A stretch of DNA of 64,000 nt from Sipunculus nudus (lineage: Eukaryota; Annelida; Sipuncula; Golfingiida; Sipunculidae), in the NCBI GenBank assembly GCA_026874595.1, contig CM049315.1, positions 72,275,416 through 72,339,415 of the forward strand. Reading direction: 5' to 3'. The notes under the pieces are model-generated. The model saw only the letters and a program-made list of their open reading frames with translations. It ran no database searches and was not told the origin of the DNA. A program made the position numbers and the translations under genes. Shown one piece after another: positions 1-11,562 of this stretch; position 1 is the stretch's first letter, and every line of letters begins with the position of its first letter.

Positions 1-1384
1 GGAGAGCTTTTATATGCAATGATACTTTTAATTACACGTTAAAATCATTTAAAATCTAACACTATATAACTCTTAAGACATTTATTCACTGTTAAATTAC
101 CGAAATAATAACCAGCGCAAACAATGTGGGACTGCCACTAACACCAATCTGGATCACCAGCTAACTATTGACTACCGATCTTACATAAGACGAAAACGCT
201 AAACACTATATATTGTTTCAACAGTTTACTGTGCAAACCGTAACAAAACCATGCAGGATATCAAATTTACAGGTTCTTAAGGAAATATGGTACAAAACAT
301 AAATTGTACCTTTGCTCACATTTAATGATATCATCATGATGAATTCTCCGCGAATTCTCCAGCTTCCCGCGTTATAGATATATATGTATTTATTAATGAC
401 AAAAAGTGACATACAATTTTATGGATACCCGTGTAATTGCGGTTTTCTGGACCGTCCCAGCCCACAGGTAGTGTAATATGGATTCCCGACAATATTCTAA
501 TGACCGTTCCCTGAGCTGGAACGGCCTAAGAAGGCCCCTGTCATTTTTTTTAATTGCCAATTCCAAAGGTTTTTCGGACTAAAAAATGGCCCTACCCTTC
601 ATTCAATCTCCAGCCTCTTCTGGCGTTCCGAGTTTAAAAAAGAGCCCGTCCCATGCCTATTTAAGCTAGGACTGCAAATTCTGGGGTCAAAACAACTCAA
701 CTACGGCTTGGGATTACCACCTTTCCTCTTAAATTTCCATCGCGCCCGTGTCAAGTGTACCGTTTTTATTCACAAACGTGCGGCAGGCGCCAAAAAATTT
801 GACAGCACCCCTTTCGGATGCCAGTAAATAGTTTTATATTTAAAGTCCTAACCCACCACGGAACTAGGGCCTCACAATTTTTTATCGGGTTACTTACCAC
901 TTCAGACTCCTATAAAATCCCTGCTTTCCTTTTTTAACCAAAGATTCCAATTTTTAACAAATATTAAATTTCACATTACACGAAGGGGACATTACAGTTA
1001 ATCCGTGATGGGCAGGACTTCTTGGAATTTTATAATTCCCGGACGCAGGCTGACCGACTGCCTTTTTTCTTCAAGGACAGCCCTAATTTAAGCCATCATC
1101 AGACTTGAAGATGTCCTCAGGCCGACCTATTTGTCCAGGAATGAAAGGTCACGTCTCTGTTACCTAGAGGTCGGGTCTCTGTCTAACACGAACGCGGCTT
1201 CGCTTGCGTTTCGGCATTCTGGACGTTCAACTCTTCAAGTTTCATTTTCAGTGCTTTTTTCTTATTTCCAGCACTCAAGAATAGGAGAACTGCCAAGGAT
1301 TCAGTTGGACTTCCATTATTTTTTATTTCTGTCCAAAAATGGATTATCCTGTATAGGATGGCTACTAATAATAACACTATTAAT
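1..1384. other. Non-repeat flank, no gene recognised
   Basis: AT-rich sequence without the M, head, S or C modules that fill the rest of the window. Short ORFs (the longest about 100 codons, running into the microsatellite at its right end) show no recognisable domain. Two local inverted repeats are visible: a clean one at 504-524 and a weaker one around 1188-1214 (AACGC/GCGTT arms). This may be unique DNA next to the repeat block or an old decayed element; I cannot tell which. Confidence 0.6.
504..524. other. Short perfect inverted repeat in flank
   Basis: CCGTTCC and GGAACGG form a perfect 7-bp stem around a 7-nt loop, followed directly by a smaller GGCC/GGCC pair. It is single copy in this window. 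No function is assigned; it may be a remnant of a mobile-element end. Confidence 0.4.
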
Positions 1385-1433
1385 GTCTCTCTATCTGTCT
1401 GTCTGTCTGTCTCTCTGTCTGTCTCTCTGTCTA
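1385..1433 (+). repeat. (TCTG/TCTC)n microsatellite
   Basis: Imperfect TCTG tract with TCTC interruptions. It is the first occurrence of the tetranucleotide that later precedes every head module and marks the left edge of repeat-family DNA. Confidence 0.85.
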
Positions 1434-1617
1434 CTCCTCTTTGACTTTTGAAAATCAGCAAGACCTTATTCATATGTGCTGCTGTTTTCCCCATGATAGA
1501 GGTTTTTCATTTGATCAGATACAAATATTCCCTGTCTGTCTGCCTAGTAACTGTCTATCTATTTCGCTGTCTTATTTCCAGTCACTTTCGGCAAGCGTTC
1601 GACCTCAGGTCGTCTAG
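1434..1617 (+). repeat. Degenerate element tail ending in hairpin-CTAG
   Basis: The last ~30 bp resemble the S-tail ends further right (CGGCAAGC, then a hairpin, then CTAG), but the upstream part is strongly diverged. The hairpin at 1600-1612 reads CGACC-TCA-GGTCG. Both outer stem bases differ from the common TGACC/GGTCA form, yet pairing is kept. The closest relative is the tail at 36150-36226. Confidence 0.6.
1600..1617 (+). other. Hairpin-CTAG end with compensated stem (left)
   Basis: CGACC-TCA-GGTCG-T-CTAG. The outer T-A pair is replaced by C-G on both sides, keeping five base pairs. Confidence 0.55.
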
Positions 1618-3346
1618 TTTGTTTGTCTGTCTGTCTGTCTGTCTGTGTACTTTCTACAGGCCACAATTTTCCAGCAATTGCTTTCAAACTTATACAGCTG
1701 GTAGACAAGCAAAAGTCCTGGAGGCCTATTTTTTTTGGGCATTATAGGTCAAATGATAAGGTCAAGGTCATCAAAAGTATACAAAACGGTTTTTTGTTCA
1801 TATCTGTGTTAATATTGGTCGTATCTACTTCAACAGTAGCTCATTTTAATCGTCATTCCAAGGCCTGTTTTCTGGTGTGTAGCTGACTCAATTTGCGGTA
1901 ACCATGGTAACGCATTTTTGGGGAAAAGTGCTGATATTTTTCTAAATTTGTCAGTTTTAAAGCTACAGAGGTCTAGTTTTTTGCTTCAGGTAGCATTCAC
2001 CTAGTACTACAAGATTCTATTAAGAGTCTCGCAATATCTCGTATAATATCTCGTCAAACGAGATATTTCGAGATTTCAGTAATCTTGCCCTGGAGGCCAC
2101 AGTTTTGCAGGAATCTTTTTGAAACTGACATATTGAAAGTCCTACACTATTATCTCGAAATCAATTTTTCATTTTTTTTAATTCGGCCGCTAGGGGGCGC
2201 TGGGTGCAAACCTCTCCAACATATCATGTTTTGGCAATATCTCCAAAATTATAAGCCTCAATTACAAAAACTATAGTTTATTTTTTTCATCTAAGTCTTC
2301 TTCATGAACTCGTTTAGTCATCTGGTCTCAATCTTGTGTCACTTTGTCTGTGTGTCCGTCTGTTTCTTAGTTGTCCTCAAATCCGCTTGCTTGCCGGTTC
2401 TTGCGTCTCACATATAGCCTTCTACAGGACACAGTTTTGAAAGAATCTTTTTAAAACTATTACATCTTATGTCTCACACTAATATCTCGAAACCAATTTT
2501 TCATTTTCCAGAATTGGCCGCTAGGGGGCGGTGCACTCAAACTTGCACAACATATCATTTTTTGGCCATATCTCCAAAACTATAAACATCATTTACATAA
2601 ACTATAGCTTATTTTCTTCCTCTGGGTCTTTCCAAAAACCTGGTGTATTCATTTGGTCTCAATCTTGAGTCACTTTGTCTGTGTGTCCGTCTGTTTCTCA
2701 GTTGTCCTCAAATTCGCTTCCTTGTCGGTTCTTGCGTCTCACATGTAGCATTCTACAGGCCACAGTTTTGAAAGAATCCTTTTAAAACTATTACATCTTA
2801 TGTCTTATACTAATATTTCGAAACCAATTTTTCATTTTCCAGAATTGGCCGCCAGGGGGCGGTGCACTCAAACTTGCACAACATATCATTTTTTTGCCAT
2901 ATCTCCAAAACTATTAACCTCATTTACATAAATTATAGCTTATTATCTTCCTCTTAGGTTTTTCCATTACATGATTAAGTCATTTGTTCTCAATCTTGGG
3001 TCAGTATGTTTGTCTGTTTGTCAGTTGTCCTCAATTTCGCCTGCTTCCTGGTTCTTGCGTCTCACATGTTGCATTCTACTGGCCACAGTTTTGCAGGAAT
3101 CGTTTTGTAAATTACACTTGTCATATATCGTGATGATATCTGGAAGCCCTATGTTTATTACTCAAATAAGTTAAAGATCAAGGTCAAGGTGATCAAAATA
3201 TATCAAAATCTTATTTTCTTTAGAACTTTGTTAATATTTCTTCTTTCTTCACAAACTATGGATTATTTTCTTTCACTTTGACACTGCTCGTTTATCTGAC
3301 TAACTTTACATCATTTCCAGCAAGCGCGTGACCTCAGGTCATCTAG
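1618..3346 (+). repeat. Element E1: head a, three M monomers, S tail, hairpin-CTAG
   Basis: A (TCTG)n tract leads into a type-a head (GTACTTTCTACAGGCC near 1645). Three M monomers follow, with CTCF-like words at 2187, 2518 and 2849, spaced exactly 331 bp. An S tail with AGGTCA-like repeats comes next, then the hairpin TGACC-TCA-GGTCA-T-CTAG at 3329-3346. Head, M and S all contain a CTACAGGCCACA-like core followed by a GCAGGAATC-like word, so they are probably paralogous pieces of one ancestral unit. No coding capacity. Confidence 0.75.
3329..3346 (+). other. Hairpin-CTAG element end, TCA-loop type
   Basis: TGACC-TCA-GGTCA, one T, then CTAG followed by T. Equivalent CTAG ends with a TCA loop are at 5162, 7129, 8864, 13300, 17747, 20494, 24935, 29373, 41515 and 61399. 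A hairpin just inside a CTRR end followed by T is the known form of a canonical Helitron 3' end; here the stem is short (5 bp). The same word is also an everted AGGTCA pair, a possible nuclear-receptor site. Confidence 0.55.
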
Positions 3347-5162
3347 TTTGTTGCTTGCCGGAAATCTTCGATTTCTGCAAGCAGGTTGGTCAGTCGCGGA
3401 TGTCTGTTTGTCTGTTTGTCTGTCTGTCTGTCTGTGTACTCTCTACAGGCCACAATTTTCCAGCAATTGCTTTCAAACTTATACAGCTGGTAGAAAAGCA
3501 AAAGTCCTGGAGGCCTTTTGTTTTTGGGCAATATAGGTCAAAGGTCAAGGTCAAGGTCATCAAAAGTATACAAAACGGTTTTTTCTTCATATCTTTGTTA
3601 CTTTTAGGGATATCTTCTTCAAACATAGCTCATTTTAAAGGTCATTCCCAGGCCTTTCTTCTAGTGTGTAGCTCTTTTAAATTGGCCGTTACCATGGTTA
3701 CAAATTTTTGGGAAAAAATCATGATATTCGAAAATCTGGGGTCTTATTTTTCTAACTTTGTCATTTTTAAAGCTAGAGAGGTCTAGTTTTTTGCATCAGG
3801 TAGCATTTAACAAGTACTGCAAGATTTTATTAAAAGTATCGCGATATCTCGTATAATATCTCGTCAAACGAGATATTTCGAGATTTCAGTAATCTTGCCC
3901 TGGAGGTTACAGTTTTGCAGGAATCTTTTTGAAACTAACATATCGTAAGTCCTACACTATTATCTCGAAATCAATTTTTCATTTTTTTAATTCGGCCGCT
4001 AGGGGGCGCTGGGTGCAAACCTCTCCAACATATCATGTTTTGGCAATATCTCCAAAACTGTGAGCCTCAATTACATAAACTATAGCTTATTTTCATCCTC
4101 TGAGTCTTTCTGAATCCTGGAGTAGTCATTTCGACTCAATCTTGAGTCACTTTGTCAGTGTGTCCGTCGGTTTCTCAGTTGTCCTCAAATCCGCTTGCTT
4201 GCCGGTTCTTGCGTCTCACATATAGCGTTCTACAGGACACAGTTTTGAAAGAATCCTTTTCAAACTATTACATCTTATGTCTTACACTATTATCTCGAAA
4301 CGGATTTTTCATTTTCCAGATTTGGCCGCTAGGGGGCGGTGCACTCAAACTTGCACAACATATCATTTTTTGGCCATATCTCCAAAACTATAAACCTAAT
4401 TTACATAAACTATAGCTTATTTTCTTCCTCTGGGTCTTTCAAAAAACCTGGTGTATTCATTTGGTCTCAATCTTGAGTCACTTTGTCTGTGTGTCCGTCT
4501 GTTTCTCAGTTGTCCTCAAATCCGCTTGCTTGCCGGTTCTTGCGTCTCACATGTAGCATTCTACAGGCCACAGTTCTGAAAGAATCCTTTTAAAACTATT
4601 ACATCTTATGTCTTACACTAATATCTCGAAACGGATTTTTCATTTTCCAGAATTGGCCGCTAGGGGGCGGTGCACTCAAACTTGCACAACATATCATTTT
4701 TAGGCCATATCTCCAAAACTATAAACCTCATTTACATAAACTACAGCTTATTATCTTCCTCTGAGGTTTCTTCATAACATGATTAAGTCATCTGTTCTCA
4801 ATCTTGGGTCAGTTTGTCAGTATGTTTGACTGTTTGTCAGTTGTCCTCAATTTCGCCTGGTTCCTGGTTCTTGCGTCTCACATGTAGCATTCTACTGGCC
4901 ACAGTTTTGCAGGAATCGTTTTGTAAATTACACTTGCCATATATAGTGATGATATCTGAAAGTCCTATGTTTATTATTCAAATAAGTCAAAGGTCAAGGT
5001 CAAGGTGACCAAAATATATCAAAATTTTATTATCTTTAGAACTTTCTTAATATTGGTCCTTTCTTCAGAAACTATGTATTATTTTCTTTCACTTTGACAC
5101 TGCTCGTTCATCTGACTAACTTTACATCATTTCCGGCAAGCGCGTGACCTCAGGTCATCTAG
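3347..5162 (+). repeat. Element E2: minisatellite copy, head, three M, S tail, hairpin-CTAG
   Basis: Starts with one 60-bp minisatellite copy (near 3355) and a TCTG tract, then a head at 3436. M words lie at 3996, 4326 and 4657, followed by an S tail and hairpin-CTAG at 5145-5162. The head carries GTTACCATGGTTAC near 3689, whose left half matches an RFX X-box half-site. Same order as E1, so E1-E4 form a head-to-tail series. Confidence 0.75.
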
Positions 5163-5743
5163 TTTGTCTGTTTGTCTGTCTGTGTACTCTCTACAGGCCA
5201 CAATTTTGCAGCAATTGCTTTTAAACTTACACAGCTGATAGACAAGCAAAAGTCCTCGAGGCCTATTGTTATTGGGCGACATAGGTCCAAGGTCAAGGTC
5301 AAGGTCATCAAAACTTCTCAAAACGGTTTTTTCTTCGTATCTTTGTAACTGTTAGTGGTATCTTCTTCAAACATAGCTCATTTTAAACGTCATTCCCAGG
5401 CCATTCGTCTGGTTTGTAGCTCTTTCAAATTTGCCGTAACCATGGTTACGCATTTTGGGGAAAAAGTCATGATATTCTGAAATTAGGGGTCTTATTTTTC
5501 TAACTTTGTCAGTTTTAAAGCTAGAGAGGTCTAGTTTTTTGCATCAGGTAGCATTTAACAAGTACTGCAAGATTTTATTAAAAGTCTCGCGATATCTCGT
5601 ACAATATCTCTTCAAACGAGATATTTCGAGATTTCAGTAATCTTGCCCTGGAGGTCACCGTTTTGCAGGAATCTTTTTGAAACTGACATATCGTAAGTCC
5701 TACACTATTATCTCGAAATCAATTTTCCATTTATTGAATGCAG

Positions 5744-5757
5744 CCGCTAGGTGGCGC
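5744..5757 (+). promoter_or_regulatory. CTCF-like word, GGTGGC variant
   Basis: CCGCTAGGTGGCGC. The G-to-T change stays within the allowed K of the CTCF consensus; it is in the atypical E3 monomer, which also has CAGCCG in place of CGGCCG. Confidence 0.5.
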
Positions 5758-6483
5758 TGTATGCAAACCTCCCCAACATATCATGTTTTGGCCATATCTC
5801 CAAAACTGTGAGCCTCAATTACATAAACTATAGCTTATTTTCATCCTCTGAGTCTTTTCTGAATCCTGGTGTAGTCATTTTGACTCAATCTTGAGTCACT
5901 TAGTCAGTGTGTCCGTGTGTTTCTCAGTTTTCATCAAATTCGCCTGCTTACCGGTTCTGGCGTCTCACATATAGCATTCTACAGGTCTCAGTTTTGAAAG
6001 AATCCTTTTAAACTATTACATCTTATGTCTTACAGTAATATCTCGAAACCCATTTTTCATTTTCCAGAATTGGCCGCTAGGGGGCGATGCACTCAAACTT
6101 GCACAACATATCATTTTTTGGCCATATCTCCAAAACTATAAACTTCATTTACATAAACTATAGCTTATTTTCTTCCTCTGGGTCTTTCAAAAAACCTGGT
6201 GTATTCATTTGGTCTCAATCTTGAGTCACTTTGTCTGTGTGTCCGTCTATTTCTCAGTTGTCCTCAAATCCGCTTGCTTGCCGGTTCTTGCGTCTCACAT
6301 ATAGCATTCTACAGGCCACAGTTTTGCAGGAATCGTTTTGTAAATTACACTTGTCATATATCGTGATGATATCTGGAAGTCCTATGTTTATTATTCAAAT
6401 AAGTCGAAGGTCAAGGTCAAGGTGATCAAAATATATCAAAATCTTATTTTCTTTAGAACTTTATTAATATTGGTTCTTTCTTC

Positions 6484-6530
6484 ACAAACTATAAATTATT
6501 TTAAATAATTATTATTATTAATTAGCATTC
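6484..6530. other. AT-rich join inside E3
   Basis: An S tail stops after CACAAACTATAAATTATTTT. A run of A/T with repeated ATT follows, then an M core resumes at TAGCATTCTACAGG. It looks like an end-joining scar or an old target of insertion; single copy. Confidence 0.5.
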
Positions 6531-7129
6531 TACAGGTCTCAGTTTTGAAAGAATCCTTTTAAACTATTACATCTTATGTCTTACACTAATATCTCGAAAC
6601 GGATTTTTCATTTTCCAGTATTGGCCGCTAGGGGGCGGTGCACTCAAACTTGCACAACATATCATTTTTTGGCCATATCTCCAAAACTATAAACCTCATT
6701 TACATAAACTATAGCTTATTATCTTCCTCGGAGGTTTCTTCATAACATGATTAAGTCATCTGTTCACAATCTTGGGTCAGTTTGTCAGTATGTTGTCTGT
6801 TTGTCAGTTGTCCTCAATTTCGCCTGCTTCCTGGTTCTTGCGTCTAACATGTAGCATTCTACTGGCCACAGTTTTGCAGGAATCGTTTTGTAAATTACAC
6901 TTGTCATATATCGTGATGATATCTGGAAGTCCTATGTTTATTATTCAAATAAGTCAAAGGTCAAGGTCAAGGTGATCAAAATATATCAAAATCTTATTTT
7001 CTTTAGAACTTTTTTAATAGTGGTTCTTTCTTCACAAACTATAAATTATTTTCTTTCACTTTGACACTGCTCGTTCATCTGACTAACTTTACATCATTTC
7101 CGGCAAGCGCGTGACCTCAGGTCATCTAG

Positions 7130-8864
7130 TTTGTTTGTCTGTCTGTCTGTCTGTCTGTGTACTCTCTACAGGCCACAATTTTCCAGCAATTGCTTTCAAA
7201 CTTATACAGCTGGTAGACAAGCGAAAGTCCTGGAGGCCTATTTTTTTTGGGCATTATAGGTCAAATGTCAAGGTCAAGGTCATCAAAAGTATACAAAACG
7301 GTTTTTTGTTCATATCTGTGTTAATATTGGTCGTATCTACTTCAACAGTAGCTCATTTTAATCGTCATTCCAAGGCCTGTTTTCTGGTATGTAGCTGACT
7401 CAATTTGCGGTAACCATGGTAACGCATTTTTGGGGAAAAGTGCTGATATTTTTCTAAATTTGTCAGTTTTAAAGCTACAGAGGTCTAGTTTTTTGCTTCA
7501 GGTAGCATTCACCTAGTACTACAAGATTCTATTAAGAGTCTCGCAATATCTCGTATAATATCTCGTCAAACGAGATATTTCTAGATTTCAGTAATCTTGC
7601 CCTGGAGGCCACAGTTTTGCAGGAATCTTTTTGAAACTGGCATATCTTAAGTCCTACACTATTATCTCGAAATCAATTTTTCATTTTTTTAATTCGGCCG
7701 CTAGGGGGCGCTGGGTGCAAACCTTTCCAACATATCATGTTTTGGCAATATCTCCAAAATTATAAGCCTCAATAACAAAAACTATAGTGTTTTTTTTTCC
7801 TCTAAGTCTTCTTCATGAACTCGTTTAGTCATCTGGTCTCAATCTTGTGTCACTTTGTCTGTGTGTCCGTCTGTTTCTCAGTTGTCCTCAAATCCGCTTG
7901 CTTGCCGGTTCTTGCGTCTCACATATAGCATTCTACAGGACACAGTTTTGAAAGAATCTTTTTAAAACTATTACATCTTATGTCTTACACTAATATCTCG
8001 AAACCAATTTTTCATTTTCCAGAATTGGCCGCTAGGGGGCGGTGGACTCAAACTTGCACAACATATAATTTTTTGGCCATATCTCCAAAACTATAAACCT
8101 CATTTACATAAACTATAGCTTATTTTCTTCCTCTGGGTCTTTCAAAAAACCTGGTGTATTCATTTGGTCTCAATCATGAGTCACTTTGTCTGTGTGTCGG
8201 TCTGTTTCTCAGTTGTCTCCAAATCCGCTTGCTTGCCGGTTCTTGCGTCTCACATATAGCATTCTACAGGCCACAGTTTTGAAAGAATCCTTTTAAAGCT
8301 ATTACATCTTATGTCTTACACTAATATCTCGAAACGGATTTTTCATTTTCCAGAATTGGCCGCTAGGGGGCGGTGCACTCAAACTTGCACAACATATCAT
8401 TTTTTGGCCATATCTCCAAAACTATAAACCTCATTTACATAAACTATAGCTTATTATCTTCCTCTAAGGCTTCTTCATAACATGATTAAGTCATCTGTTC
8501 ACAATCTTGGGTCAGTTTGTCAGTATGTTGTCTGTTTGTCAGTTGTCCTCAATTTCGCCTGCTTCCTGGTTCTTGCGTCTCACATGTAGCATTCTACTGG
8601 CCACACTTTTGCAGGAATCGTTTTGTAAATTACACTTGTCATATATCGTGATGATATCTGGAAGTCCTATGTTTATTATTCAAATAAGTCAAAGGTCAAG
8701 GTCAAGGTGATCAAAATATATCAAAATCTTATTTTCTTTAGAACTTTGTTAATATTGCTTCTTTCTTCACAAACTATGGATTATTTTCTTTCACTTTGAC
8801 ACTGCTCGTTCATCTGACTAACTTTACATCATTTCCGGCAAGCGCGTGACCTCAGGTCATCTAG
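7130..8864 (+). repeat. Element E4 (a segment)
   Basis: TCTG tract, type-a head at 7159, M words at 8029 and 8360 after the first at 7698, S tail with tandem AGGTCA, hairpin-CTAG at 8847-8864. This is the same a segment that recurs inside each 4.44-kb HOR unit (for example 11594-13300), so it links E1-E3 to the HOR array. Confidence 0.8.
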
Positions 8865-9851
8865 TCTGTTTGTTTGTTGCTTGCCGGAAATCTTCGATTT
8901 CTGCAAGCAGGTTGGTCAGTCGCGGATGTCTGTTTGTCTGTTTGTTTGTTTGTCTGTCTGTCTGTGTACTCTCTACAGGCCACAATTTTGCAGCAATTGC
9001 TTTTAAACTTACACAGCTGATAGACAAGCAAAAGTCCTCGAGGCCTATTGTTATTGGGCGACATAGGTCCAAGGTCAAGGTCAAGGTCATCAAAACTTCT
9101 CAAAACGGTTTTTTCTTCATATCTTTGTAACTGTTAGTGGTATCTTCTTCAAACATAGCTCATTTTAAACGTCATTCCCAGGTCTTTCTTCTGGTGTGTA
9201 GCTCTTTCAAATTTGCCGTAACCATGGTTACGCATTTTGGGGAAAAAGTCATGATATTCTGAAATAAGGGGTCTTATTTTTCTAACTTTGTCAGTTTTAA
9301 AGCTAGAGAGGTCTAGTTTTTTGCATCAGGTAGCATTTGACAAGAACTGCAAGATTTTATTAAAAGTCTCGCGATATCTCGTACAATATCTCGTCAAACC
9401 AGATATTTCGAGATTTCAGTAATCTTGCCCTGGAGGCCACAGTTTTGCAGGAATCTTTTTGAAACTGACATATTGAAAGTCCTACACTATTATCTCGAAA
9501 TCAATTTTTCATTTTTTTAATTCGGCCGCTAGGGGGCGCTGGGTGCAAACCTCTCCAACATATTATGTTTTGGCAATATCTCCAAAATTATAAGCCTCAC
9601 AATTTTGCAGGAGTCGCTTTGTAACTTACACTTGTCGTAACGATATCTGGAAGCCCTATGTTTATTATTCAAATAAGTCAAAGGTCAAGGTCAAGGTGAT
9701 CAAAACATATCAACATTTTTTTTCTTCAGAACTTTGTTAATATTGATCCTATCTTTACAAACTAGGGATTATTTTCTTTCACTTTGACATTGATCGTTTA
9801 TCTGACTAACTTTACGTCATTTCCGGCAAGCGCGTGACCTTTGGTCATCTA

Positions 9852-9885
<34 letters not shown>
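8865..9885 (+). repeat. c segment with minisatellite copy
   Basis: One minisatellite copy (hairpin arms 8880-8907), a TTTG/TCTG tract, type-c head at 8966, one M (word at 9526), then a shortened tail fused directly after 'AAGCCTCACAATTTTGCAGG'. It ends with hairpin TGACC-TTT-GGTCA and CTAG at 9835-9852 and a pure TCTG tract. Confidence 0.75.
9835..9852 (+). other. Hairpin-CTAG element end, TTT-loop type
   Basis: TGACC-TTT-GGTCA-T-CTAG. This form ends c segments; equivalent CTAG ends at 14288, 18735, 21482, 25923, 37132, 39758 and 62387. The stem is unchanged although the loop differs from the a-segment ends. Confidence 0.55.
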
Positions 9886-10940
9886 GTACTCTCTACAGGC
9901 CATAATTTTAAGGCAATTGCCTTTTAACTTATACAACTGGTAGACAAGCAAAAGTCCTCGGGGCCTATTGTTTTTGGGCAATACAGGTCAAGGTCAAGGT
10001 CATCAAAACTTCTCAAAACGGTTTTTTCTTCATATCTTTGTCACTATTAGTCGTATCTTCTTCAAACATAGCTCATTTTAAACGTCATTCCAAGGCCAGT
10101 CATCTGGTATGTAGCTGACTCAAATTTGCCGTAACCATTGTTACGAATTTTTGGGAAAAAATCATGATATTCTGAAATAAGGGGTCTTATTTTTCTAACT
10201 TTGTCAGTTTTAAAGCTAGAGAGGTCTAGTTTTTTGCATCAGGTAGCATTTAACAAGTACTGCAAGATTTTATTAAAAGTCTCGCGATATCTCGTACAAT
10301 ATCTCGTCAAACCAGATATTTCGAGATTTCAGTAATCTTGCCCTGGAGGCCACAGTTTTGCAGGAATCTTTTTGAAACTGACTTATTGAAAGTCCTACAC
10401 TATTATCTCGAAATCAATTTTTCATTTTTTTAATTCGGCCGCTAGGGGGCGCTGGGTGCAAACCTCTCCAACATATTATGTTTTGGCAATATCTCCAAAA
10501 TTATAAGCCTCAATTACATAAACCATAGCTTATTTTCTTCCTCTGAGTCTTTTCAAAATCCTGGTGGAGTCATTTCGACTCAATCTTGTCCCACTTTGTC
10601 AGTGTGTCCGTCTGTTTCACAGTTGTCCTCAAATCCGCTTGCTTGCCGGTTCTTGCGTCTCACATATACCATTCTACAGGGGACAGTTTTGAAAGAATCC
10701 TTTTAAAACTATTACATCTTATGTCTTACACTAATATCTCGAAACCCATTTTTTCATTTTCCAGAATTGGCCGCTAGGGGGCGTTGCACATGACCCTCAC
10801 TCACATATCATTATATTGGCCATATCTCTAAAACCCAAAGACTCAATTACATAAACTATAGCTTATGTTCTTCCTTTGAGTCTTCCCCATAACCTGGTTA
10901 AGTCATCTGGTCTCGGTCTTGTGTCACTTTGTCAGTATGT

Positions 10941-11374
10941 CCATATAAACTTTATAAACGGAGGGAAACATGAATGCACAGAGTCATGCAGGAATGCACG
11001 ATGACACGCGTTTTAGTAAGACAAAGACACGTGTAGGTATGAGCGACAATCAGCGCAGTTTGCTCGTTTTGTGTAGGGTCCATCGGGCCAAATGCCAATT
11101 CAGGCCCGCAGCCTACGGGAGGAATTAATTGGCGTAGCGGGGACCACGGCCACTTCCTGGTAAAAACTTGTGAATAAATATACCGGACGGGCTAACCATT
11201 TTCTCAGGGCCATAGGAATGTCACCATTCCAGCGTGCCCTCAGACCTGGTCAGACCTGGTCAGACCTAAAACGCGTGCCTGCACATCTGTGCGCATGCAG
11301 GTGATTGCTGTCCAAAGTTTCAGTCGCTGTGTCCTTCAGGAAAGGACCCGAACCGTTTTTTTTTTTTTTTTTTT
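10941..11374 (+). repeat. C module, type 1 (U1)
   Basis: A ~430-bp segment with higher GC than its surroundings, beginning CCATATAAACTTTATAAACG, with two AGACCTGGTC decamers near its right end and a final run of 19 T. Type-1 markers are GGGAAACATGAATG, AGACACGTG, CCTACGGGAGG and GTTTCAGTCGCTG. It does not contain the M core and may be an element captured by the repeat. A poly(T) end could mean a poly(A)-ended insert on the minus strand, but I see no target-site duplication or clear Pol III promoter. Confidence 0.7.
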
Positions 11375-11562
11375 AATTGCTCGCCGGAAATCTTCGATTT
11401 CTGCAGGCAGGTTGGCCAGTCGCAAATGTCTGTTTGTTGCTTGCCGGAAATCTTCGATTTCTGCAAGCAGGTTGGTCAGTCGCGGATGTCTGTTTGTTGC
11501 TTGCCGGAAATCTTCGATTTCTGCAAGCAGGTTGGTCAGTCGCGGATGTCTGTTTGTCTGTT
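11375..11562 (+). repeat. 60-bp minisatellite, three copies (U1)
   Basis: GCCGG landmarks at 11383, 11443 and 11503 give an exact 60-bp period. The copy next to poly(T) differs (CTCGCC, GCAGGCAGG, CAAATG) from the following ones (CTTGCC, GCAAGCAGG, CGGATG). Each contains an inverted repeat, GAAATC-TTC-GATTTC, flanked by CTTGC and GCAAG. Confidence 0.85.

Larger units (their letters stand above)
5163..7129 (+). repeat. Element E3: longer, with an internal join
   Basis: Head at 5184, M words at 5744 (GGTGGC variant) and 6074. A truncated S tail breaks off near 6484 in an AT-rich stretch with ATT triplets. A further M follows (word at 6625), then a complete S tail and hairpin-CTAG at 7112-7129. 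The word spacing of 551 bp (6074 to 6625) instead of 331 reflects this partial duplication. Confidence 0.7.

Noticed and set aside
1095..1106. CTGATGA on the minus strand, as in a hammerhead ribozyme
   Set aside because: No GAAA box or matching stems at the needed spacing, and the word does not occur in the repeat units.
1..1384. A gene or a reverse-transcriptase remnant in the left flank
   Set aside because: Only short frames without motifs on either strand; no splice-like gene structure can be argued.
10973..11030. Repeated GAATGCA/ATGCAGG words in the C module as a possible CRISPR-like or iteron array
   Set aside because: Words are few, unevenly spaced and without repeat-spacer structure; the window is eukaryotic in character.
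11340..11376. GGTTCGGGTCC next to poly(A) on the minus strand, resembling a tRNA B box
   Set aside because: It differs from the B-box consensus at the invariant A, no A box lies at the right distance, and no tRNA fold is possible; not called as a SINE or tRNA.
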